DNA from: JBHIBR01 sp046759145 [NCBI: Nitrospinota bacterium]
GTDB taxonomy: Bacteria; UBA8248
Assembly (NCBI GenBank): GCA_046759145.1
Contig: JBHIBR010000144.1
Location: 1 to 5,405, forward strand
Direction of reading: 5' to 3'
DNA: 5,405 bases
The first letter of the stretch is position 1; each line of letters starts with the position of its first letter. The notes below the pieces were generated by a model. It had not been told where the DNA came from. It saw only the letters and a list, made by a program, of their open reading frames with translations, and did no database searches. Of the stretch, positions 1-4,256 are shown piece by piece. The position numbers and the translations under genes were made by a program.

Positions 1-61
1 CCTTAGGCAGCGGGGAGAGAGGGGGCTTTCCCCCGAGGTGCTTTCGAGCGAAGTGGCGCCA

Positions 62-1180
62 ATGGGCGAGCGGAGGAGAAAATTCGTCGCTGCGGCGGTC
101 CAGTACGCCCCCGAGCTCCCCTGGGACCTCGAGGGCTCGGCCGAAAAATGCTGCCACCTCATCGACCGGGCGGCAGCTCAGGGGGCGGAACTCATCGTTT
201 TCCCCGAGTGCTTCCTCCCGATGTACCCCAACTGGTCGGTGGACCTGGCGAACCCCACCGAGTGGGCGGCCAACCTGGCGGAGTTCACCGAGCAGTGCCC
301 TCAGGTGCCCGGCCCCGCCACCCTGGCCATCGGAGACGCCGCCCGGCGAGCGGGGGCCTGGGTGGTGGTGGGCGCCAACGCGCGGCACCCGCTCTACGGG
401 GGGAAGCTCTTCAACGCGCTCCTCTACTTCGCCCCCACGGGGGAAATGATAGGACTCCACCGGAAGCTCCTCCCCACCAACCGGGAGAAGGTGTTCCACA
501 GCGCGGGAGACGGGCGCGACCTGGCGGTCTACGAGACAGACCTCGGCCGGCTCTCGGGCCTCATCTGCTACGAGCACCTCCAGCCTCTGGCCAAGTACGC
601 CCTGTTCGCCCAGGGGGAGGAGGTCCACTGCGCCTGCTGGCCGGGCTGGCCCGACTTCAAGAAGGGGCGGACCAACGTCCACGTGGTGGACGCCGCGAGC
701 CGGGCCTGCGCGCTGGAGGGCCAGGTCTTCGTCGTCCTCGCCTCCCTGTACGTCCCCCCTGAGGCGGTCCCCCGGGGCTATCTCGGCAACGCCGACTGGT
801 CCTTCTTCGGGGGGAGCGGCATCATCGGCCCCGACGGCAACTACCTCGCCGGGCCCCTCCTCCACGGGGAGGGCATCGTGACGGCGGAGGTGGACCTGCG
901 CCAGATCCTCATCCGCAAGGCGGCGGTGGACACCATGGGGAAAGATTCCCGGTGGGACATCCTGCGGCTTCAGTTCGAGCCGCGCCGCTACGAACCCCTT
1001 GAAGCTCCCTCGGAAAAGCCCGAAGAAGGAGAGGCCCGGGAACCATCGGAGGGCGCTTTGCCCCCTGCGGAGGCGGCGGCACAACCTCCCTCCGCCGACG
1101 CTCCCTCCCGGCCCGCCGGCCGCAGGGAAGAGGGAGAGGGCGGCGGGGGCGGCGGGGCGAACGGGGGCGACCATGGGTGA
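62..1180 (+). CDS. Nitrilase (branch-1 carbon-nitrogen hydrolase)
   Basis: Predicted cytoplasmic nitrilase, hydrolysing an organic nitrile (or cyanide/cyanohydrin) to a carboxylate plus ammonia. The Glu-Lys-Cys triad of the superfamily is visible: Glu49 in LIVFPE, Lys135 in HRKLLPT and Cys169 in LICYEH, with the second conserved Glu at 142 in PTNREK. The segment from HRKLLPT to GEEVHCACWPGW, with GDG at about 149-151, follows the branch-1 (aliphatic nitrilase/cyanide hydratase) pattern rather than amidase or beta-ureidopropionase patterns. The fold ends near residue 310. The last 62 residues are Pro/Glu/Ala then Gly-rich low complexity, which is unusual. ATG at 62 is chosen because it leaves the normal short lead before VAAAVQ; in-frame GTG codons at 38 and 53 are alternatives, and none has a strong ribosome site. 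The stop overlaps the next small ORF by 8 bases. The family call is firm; the substrate is unknown. Confidence 0.9.
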   Translation: MGERRRKFVAAAVQYAPELPWDLEGSAEKCCHLIDRAAAQGAELIVFPECFLPMYPNWSVDLANPTEWAANLAEFTEQCPQVPGPATLAIGDAARRAGAWVVVGANARHPLYGGKLFNALLYFAPTGEMIGLHRKLLPTNREKVFHSAGDGRDLAVYETDLGRLSGLICYEHLQPLAKYALFAQGEEVHCACWPGWPDFKKGRTNVHVVDAASRACALEGQVFVVLASLYVPPEAVPRGYLGNADWSFFGGSGIIGPDGNYLAGPLLHGEGIVTAEVDLRQILIRKAAVDTMGKDSRWDILRLQFEPRRYEPLEAPSEKPEEGEAREPSEGALPPAEAAAQPPSADAPSRPAGRREEGEGGGGGGANGGDHG

Positions 1181-1289
1181 ACCCCACTTCGACCCCCACG
1201 CCCGCCGGGTGGCGCTCCGCCACGGGCTCCTCACCCTGGCGGGGCTCCTCATAGTTCTGTCCCTCGTGAGCTGGTGCGCCATGCCCTAG
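1173..1289 (+). CDS. Putative 38-residue single-span membrane peptide
   Basis: Small ORF whose ATG overlaps the nitrilase stop (ATG at 1173, nitrilase TGA at 1178-1180), an arrangement typical of translational coupling. A G-rich Shine-Dalgarno-like stretch (gggggcga, 1163-1170) lies just ahead. The first 17 residues are polar and carry His and Arg (HARRVALRH). Residues of about 18-35 form one hydrophobic segment (LLTLAGLLIVLSLVSW), followed by CAMP at the C terminus. The positive-inside rule would place the N terminus in the cytoplasm. The stop lies 4 bases before a strong terminator hairpin, so this would be the last gene of the nitrilase unit. I recognise no family. It could be a chance ORF, as short hydrophobic ORFs are common in GC-rich DNA, but position, overlap and composition favour a real micropeptide. 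Function unknown. Confidence 0.5.
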   Translation: MGEPHFDPHARRVALRHGLLTLAGLLIVLSLVSWCAMP

Positions 1290-1290
1290 G

Positions 1291-1332
1291 GGCCGCCCCT
1301 CCGGGAGAGGGGGGAGGGGCGGTTCCTTTTCC
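1291..1332 (+). terminator. Hairpin terminator after nitrilase unit
   Basis: A perfect 10-bp GC-rich stem pairs ccgcccctcc (1293-1302) with ggaggggcgg (1313-1322) across a 10-base purine loop. Two G-T pairs can extend it outward (1291-1292 with 1323-1324), and the pyrimidine tract ttccttttccc follows. It begins 3 bases after the small ORF stop and ends about 25 bases before the next start codon, so it either ends the nitrilase transcript or attenuates read-through into the lyase gene. The T tract is interrupted by C, so efficiency is uncertain. Confidence 0.7.
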
Positions 1333-1356
1333 CACGCGCTGCAGGAGCGACCGGAG

Positions 1357-2223
1357 ATGAAGAAGACCACCCGCTTCCGACAGCTCATCGCCGACCCGCG
1401 CATCCTCATCCTGCCGGGGGCCTACGACGCTCTCTCGGCCCAGCTCATCGCCGAGGCCGGCTTCGAGGGGGTGTATGTGACGGGAGGGGGGATTGCCCGC
1501 AGCGCGGGCTTCCCCGACATCGGCCTGATCACCCTCGATGAGCAGGTCTGGCGGGTCAAGACCATCTGCCAGGCCGTGGACCTGCCCGTCCTCGCCGACG
1601 CGGACACGGGCTACGGCAACGCCCTGAACCTCATGCGCACCATCCGGGAGATGGAGGCGGCGGGCGCGGCGGGGGTCCACATCGAGGACCAGGTGATGCC
1701 CACGCGATGCGGTCACTATGAGGGCAAGGAGGTGGTGAGCAAGCGGGTGTTCGTGAAAAAGATCGAAGCTGCCGCCGCCGCGCGTTGGGATGAGGAGTTC
1801 GTCATCATCGCCCGCACCGACGCCCGCGCGGTGCACGGCCTCGAGGAGGCCATGGCCCGGGGCAAGGCTTCCCGGGAGGCGGGGGCGGACGTGATCTTCG
1901 TCGAGGCCCCCCAGACGGTGGACGAGATCCGGCAGGTCGCAGAGTCCTTCGACTGCCCCCTCCTCATCAACATGGTGACCCGGGGTGGGAAGACACCTTA
2001 CGTGCCCACGGACGAGCTGGAGCGGATGGGCTACGCGGTTGTGATCTTCGCCTCCGAGGCCCAGCGGGCGGCCGTCTACGCCATCCGCCGCCTGCTCGGG
2101 GAGCTCAAGGAGAAGAAGACCACCGAGTTCTACCAAGAGATGGTCACCTTCCAGGAGCGGGAGGCCATCATCGGGACGGCCAGCTACCGGGAACTCGAGG
2201 CCAAATACCTCTCGGTGGACTGA
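1357..2223 (+). CDS. Isocitrate lyase/PEP mutase family lyase (2-methylisocitrate lyase-like)
   Basis: A 288-residue cytoplasmic enzyme of the isocitrate lyase/phosphoenolpyruvate mutase superfamily, close in length to PrpB (2-methylisocitrate lyase), 2,3-dimethylmalate lyase and carboxyphosphonoenolpyruvate mutase. The (beta/alpha)8 landmarks are in order: PGAYDALSA (20-28), metal-binding DADTGYG (81-87, Asp81 and Asp83), HIEDQ (108-112), active-site loop RCGH (117-120, catalytic Cys118), IARTDA (151-156), FVEAP (181-185) and INM (204-206). These enzymes make or break a C-C or P-C bond next to a carboxylate, using Mg2+. The residue before RCGH is Thr116, where PrpB and isocitrate lyases have Lys. 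The ATG is supported by aggag at 1343-1347, 9 bases upstream. No citrate synthase, PrpD or CoA ligase gene lies alongside, so the methylcitrate cycle is not supported by context. The family is certain; the exact substrate is not. Confidence 0.88.
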   Translation: MKKTTRFRQLIADPRILILPGAYDALSAQLIAEAGFEGVYVTGGGIARSAGFPDIGLITLDEQVWRVKTICQAVDLPVLADADTGYGNALNLMRTIREMEAAGAAGVHIEDQVMPTRCGHYEGKEVVSKRVFVKKIEAAAAARWDEEFVIIARTDARAVHGLEEAMARGKASREAGADVIFVEAPQTVDEIRQVAESFDCPLLINMVTRGGKTPYVPTDELERMGYAVVIFASEAQRAAVYAIRRLLGELKEKKTTEFYQEMVTFQEREAIIGTASYRELEAKYLSVD

Positions 2224-2276
2224 GCGTCGTCGGGCCTTCGCTGCTCCCGGGTTCGAGCGCCCGGGGGGAAGGGGGC
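2224..2276. other. Intergenic spacer with a GC hairpin
   Basis: Non-coding stretch after the lyase gene. One hairpin is visible: ctcccggg (2244-2251) pairs with cccggggg (2260-2267) through an 8-base loop ttcgagcg, with one wobble. No T tract follows, so it is at best a weak or Rho-assisted terminator or a 3'-end stabilising structure for the lyase mRNA. Confidence 0.35.
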
Positions 2277-2305
2277 TGGACAATTCGCCGGGTCGGGCTT
2301 ATCTT
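2277..2305 (+). promoter_or_regulatory. Sigma70-like promoter of tRNA-Arg
   Basis: TGGACA at 2277-2282 matches the -35 consensus at 5 of 6 positions, and TATCTT at 2300-2305 matches the -10 at 4 of 6, with an ideal 17-base spacer. Initiation would fall near 2312, about 17 bases before the mature tRNA, giving a short 5' leader for RNase P. The position immediately ahead of a stable RNA gene with its own terminator supports the call. Confidence 0.6.
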
Positions 2306-2328
2306 TACGCAAAGAGAAAGGCAAGCTC

Positions 2329-2405
2329 GCGCGATTAGCTCAGCTGGATAGAGCGTCGGCCTCCGGAGCCGAAGGTCGCAGGTTCGAATCCTGCATCGCG
2401 CACCA
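2329..2405 (+). tRNA. tRNA-Arg (anticodon CCG)
   Basis: A 77-base tRNA that folds into a complete cloverleaf. The acceptor arm pairs GCGCGAT (2329-2335) with ATCGCGC (2395-2401). The D arm is GCTC/GAGC around AGCTGGATA. The anticodon stem TCGGC/GCCGA encloses loop CTCCGGA with anticodon CCG at 2363-2365, reading the Arg codon CGG. The variable loop is AGGTC. The T arm GCAGG/CCTGC holds TTCGAAT. Discriminator A2402 is followed by an encoded CCA (2403-2405). All stems are perfect Watson-Crick, so it is very probably functional. CGG is a frequent codon in GC-rich genomes. No duplicated 3' fragment marking an integration site is seen in the window. Confidence 0.97.
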
Positions 2406-2415
2406 GGAAAATCAA

Positions 2416-2447
2416 GGGGTTAGCGTTGAGGCGCTGGCCCCTTTTTT
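2416..2447 (+). terminator. Rho-independent terminator of tRNA-Arg
   Basis: A 10-bp stem (ggggttagcg, 2416-2425, with cgctggcccc, 2432-2441, including two G-U pairs) closes a 6-base loop and is followed at once by six T residues (2442-2447). It lies 11 bases after the tRNA CCA end. On the opposite strand the two G-U pairs become C-A mismatches and no T run follows directly, so it should act mainly on the tRNA transcript. Confidence 0.88.
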
Positions 2448-2554
2448 GGCCGACACGAGCCCCCAACTGGGGGCTGTGGCCGGCCCCCTGTCCGAGAGCG
2501 AAGCGCGCAGCCACTGAGGCCGCCAGCGGCCGCGCCCGGAGGAAGCGCCTGTTC
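2448..2554. other. Spacer between tRNA terminator and fdhD end, with two hairpins
   Basis: No gene seen. A perfect 7-bp hairpin lies at 2458-2475 (agccccc, loop aact, gggggct) and a 5-bp hairpin at 2518-2531 (ggccg, loop ccag, cggcc), the latter about 24 bases past the fdhD stop on the minus strand. Neither is followed by a T tract on the minus strand, so neither is a convincing intrinsic terminator for fdhD. Confidence 0.35.
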
Positions 2555-3364
2555 CTAGGGGATGGGGTCTTCCCCGCGCTCGACACCCGCGGTTTGGCGC
2601 GGCCTCTCGTAGTCCATCCGCAGGGGATGGCTGTAGAGGTTGAAGCTGTTATGGCGGAGATATCCCACAAGGGTGATGCCGAGCCGCTTGGCCAGTTCGA
2701 TGGCGAGGTCCGTGGGGGAGGTGCGCGAGACGATGAAGGGCACACCCATCCGCGCCCCCTTGCGCAACATCTCTGAGGAGATGCGCCCGGTGGAGAGGAG
2801 CACCTTCCCAGCAGTGTCCACCCCCCGGCAGAGGGCCTCGCCCAGGATCTTGTCCAGGGCGTTGTGGCGGCCCACGTCCTCGGCGCAGAAGAGAACCCCC
2901 TCCTCCGGGTCGGCCAGGGCGGCGGCGTGGATGCCCCGGGAGGTGCGGTAGAGCTCCGTCCGCTCGTAGAGCTGTTGCATCAGGGGAAAGAGGCTCTCCG
3001 GCCGGATGGTCGCCTGGGTGTTCACGGGGGGGTAAAGGCTCAGGTCCAGGTGGAACGTGATGCCCCCCGTGCAGCCCGAGGTCAGGACGCGCTTGGAGGG
3101 CCCTCGGAAGGGGATGTTCAGTTCCACGTAAGCCGTGGCATCTTCCGAGTCTACCTCGAGGCTCCGGATGTCCCGCAAGGAGGCAATGACCCGCTCGAAA
3201 TACAGGAAACCGATCACAAGGTATTCGAGCTTGACGGGGGTGGACAGCATGGTCGCCAGCTCCTCGTCGTTCACGACTACCCGCAGGGGTAGCTCCTGGA
3301 CGACGGGTAGCTTGCGCTGGGAGAACTGCCCAGCCTTGTACTGGAAGATGTGGTGCATGCTCAC
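2555..3364 (-). CDS. fdhD: FdhD, formate dehydrogenase sulfurtransferase/accessory protein
   Basis: A cytoplasmic accessory protein of the FdhD family (269 residues, normal length). In E. coli, FdhD passes sulfur from the cysteine desulfurase IscS to the molybdenum bis-guanine dinucleotide cofactor, which activates formate dehydrogenase. Family landmarks are in order: TPVKLEYLVIGFLYFE (42-57), the cysteine loop LTSGCTGG (94-101, Cys98), GIHAAAL (144-150), EDVGRHNALDKILG (162-175) and STGRISSEML (191-200). Only the first cysteine of the E. coli-type CxxC pair is present; the second position is Gly101. GTG at 3364 is preferred over ATG at 3358 because aggaggg (minus strand of 3375-3381) sits 10 bases before the GTG but 16 before the ATG. 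It is transcribed divergently from the cytochrome gene. No formate dehydrogenase subunit is in the window, so its target enzyme must be encoded elsewhere. Confidence 0.95.
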   Translation of the reverse strand: MSMHHIFQYKAGQFSQRKLPVVQELPLRVVVNDEELATMLSTPVKLEYLVIGFLYFERVIASLRDIRSLEVDSEDATAYVELNIPFRGPSKRVLTSGCTGGITFHLDLSLYPPVNTQATIRPESLFPLMQQLYERTELYRTSRGIHAAALADPEEGVLFCAEDVGRHNALDKILGEALCRGVDTAGKVLLSTGRISSEMLRKGARMGVPFIVSRTSPTDLAIELAKRLGITLVGYLRHNSFNLYSHPLRMDYERPRQTAGVERGEDPIP

Positions 3365-3374
3365 AGCGGATGGA

Positions 3375-3381
3375 CCCTCCT
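3375..3381 (-). promoter_or_regulatory. Shine-Dalgarno site of fdhD
   Basis: The minus strand reads aggaggg here, near-perfect anti-16S complementarity. It is 10 bases from the GTG at 3364 and 16 bases from the alternative ATG at 3358, so it decides for the GTG start. Confidence 0.75.
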
Positions 3382-3457
3382 GCCCCTTACCCCCCCGCGG
3401 ATGTGGGGCGGGTTTCCCCCTGCGGCGACCTCCTTGCCGAACTCCGGATGTTCCCGA

Positions 3458-3487
3458 TTGTCGTCGCTTTTAAGCTAATTCTATACT
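3458..3487 (+). promoter_or_regulatory. Sigma70-like promoter of the cytochrome gene
   Basis: TTGTCG at 3458-3463 (4 of 6 matches to the -35) and TATACT at 3482-3487 (5 of 6 to the -10) are 18 bases apart, inside a locally AT-rich patch in otherwise GC-rich DNA. Initiation near 3494 would give a leader of about 50 bases to the cytochrome ATG at 3546. On the minus strand an overlapping TAGAAT (3478-3483) could serve as the -10 for fdhD, but I see no convincing -35 for it. Confidence 0.55.
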
Positions 3488-3545
3488 AACATGCATCCTA
3501 ACGAAACAGCAAAAAGCACCCCTCGCGCACCTGGAGGCTCACGAG

Positions 3546-4037
3546 ATGGGCTCCGCCGCCCGGGTTCTTCTCACGGCCTCGCTCGTCCTGCTTCTTCCCG
3601 CTCCGGCCCTCGCTTTCACCAAGAGCCAGGTGGAGCGGGGTTTGTTCCTTTTCCAATCCGCCTGCGCCCGCTGCCACGGCGCGGACGGCCGGGGGGCCGA
3701 GGTCCCGGCCGGATTCCTGCGAGGTGTTCGCACGCCCCCCCTGCTGGGCAGAGATACCCTCCCCCTCTCGCCGCGGCCGACCCAGCGCTACCGGAAGGTC
3801 CTCTTCCGAACGGCCGAGGACATTTTCCGCTTCCTCCTGACCCAGCATCCGCCCCGGGGCCTCAAGCTCTTCGCCCCGGCCAGCTACTGGGCCCTCATCG
3901 CCCTCTTCCTCGAGCGGCGGGGCCATGCCCCCGACGGTCGACCATTGAACGCGGAAACGGCCGCCCGTCAACCCGTCCGCCCTCCGAATCGACCCGCCGC
4001 CGGCCAGGGGGTCCCGGACACCCTCCCTCTGCGCTAG
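3546..4037 (+). CDS. Exported mono-heme c-type cytochrome
   Basis: A 163-residue precursor of a periplasmic electron carrier. Residues of about 7-23 form a Sec signal peptide ending ALA, with predicted cleavage after Ala23 leaving about 140 residues. CARCH at 40-44 is the CxxCH heme-attachment motif (Cys40, Cys43, proximal His44), embedded in a typical class I context (FQSACARCHGADGRG). GLKLFAPASYWALIALFLE (105-123) fits the C-terminal cytochrome helix. The tail GRPLNAETAARQPVRPPNR resembles cytochrome domains whose sixth ligand is the Met of a VxMPN motif, but here that position is Pro146 and there is no Met after the start. His101 in TQHPPRG is a possible alternative ligand. The ATG has ggagg at 3533-3537, 8 bases upstream. 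It is divergent from fdhD, and its redox partner is unknown. Confidence 0.85.
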   Translation: MGSAARVLLTASLVLLLPAPALAFTKSQVERGLFLFQSACARCHGADGRGAEVPAGFLRGVRTPPLLGRDTLPLSPRPTQRYRKVLFRTAEDIFRFLLTQHPPRGLKLFAPASYWALIALFLERRGHAPDGRPLNAETAARQPVRPPNRPAAGQGVPDTLPLR

Positions 4038-4059
4038 CTCTCGGGGCCTAAGGCTGGGG

Positions 4060-4065
4060 TATAAT
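4060..4065 (+). promoter_or_regulatory. Candidate -10 element (TATAAT)
   Basis: A perfect TATAAT sits in GC-rich DNA just after the cytochrome gene. No good -35 hexamer lies 16-18 bases upstream and there is no adjacent TG extension, so activity may need an activator. It would start a transcript near 4072 covering the signal-peptide ORF and the 4257 gene. Confidence 0.4.
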
Positions 4066-4110
4066 AGAGCCGACCGCAAGCCCCAAAGTTGCACGGGGCG
4101 CTCAGCGACC

Positions 4111-4200
4111 ATGGCGAAGACCCTTCGGACCACAGGGCGGGCGGGGCTCCTGCTCGCGATGTTCCTCGTCGTTCCCCCGCCTGCTTCCTCACGCGCTTGA
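4111..4200 (+). CDS. 29-residue signal-peptide-only ORF (remnant or leader)
   Basis: An ORF from ATG 4111 to TGA 4198-4200 whose whole product looks like a signal peptide: a basic N region (MAKTLRTTGR), a hydrophobic core (AGLLLAMFLVV), then a small/Pro-rich end (PPPASSRA) finishing at a plausible signal peptidase site. Nothing mature follows. Shifting frame just before the stop continues only about 21 more codons (EFRKRPGGEV and on) to a TGA at 4262, overlapping the next gene. There is no strong ribosome site. It may be the stub of a decayed secreted-protein gene, a short secreted peptide precursor with a frame error, or a translated leader for the downstream gene. It is not a recognised family. 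Confidence 0.35.
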   Translation: MAKTLRTTGRAGLLLAMFLVVPPPASSRA

Positions 4201-4214
4201 GTTCCGAAAACGCC

Positions 4215-4233
4215 CGGGCGGTGAGGTTGCCCG
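4215..4233 (+). other. Hairpin ahead of the 4257 gene
   Basis: cgggcgg (4215-4221) can pair with ttgcccg (4227-4233), with two G-U pairs next to a 5-base loop. It ends 9 bases before the Shine-Dalgarno site at 4243, so it could influence translation, but it lacks a T tract and may be fortuitous. Confidence 0.25.
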
Positions 4234-4256
4234 CAGCCCCTTGAGGAGTTGCAATC

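Noticed and set aside
21-34. Short hairpin ggggg-cttt-ccccc ahead of the nitrilase
   Set aside because: Only 5 bp with no T tract, at the window edge; such a structure is expected by chance in this base composition.
1357-2223. Methylcitrate-cycle assignment (prpB) for the lyase
   Set aside because: No prpC, prpD or propionyl-CoA synthetase gene is adjacent and the loop Lys is Thr, so the specific symbol is not justified.
2246-2265. gggttcgag next to a GC stem, resembling a tRNA T arm or a partial attachment-site copy of the tRNA
   Set aside because: The stem only pairs with an 8-base loop, not the 7-base T loop, no other tRNA arms surround it, and the shared bases with the real tRNA are too few for an integration scar.
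1249-2283. Long minus-strand open frame opposite the lyase gene
   Set aside because: His/Leu/Gly/Asp-rich shadow of a clearly identified plus-strand enzyme; GC-rich codon bias keeps the antisense frame open.
2329-2405. tRNA as an integration site for a genomic island
   Set aside because: No integrase gene, no direct repeat of the tRNA 3' end and no compositional break on either side within the window.
2335-2745. Minus-strand open frame ending in AGFEPATFGSGGRR across the tRNA
   Set aside because: This is the familiar spurious translation of the antisense of a tRNA gene; its upstream part also overlaps fdhD in another frame.
2864-3292. Plus-strand open frames opposite fdhD
   Set aside because: They are antisense shadows of fdhD, whose family motifs are unambiguous on the minus strand.
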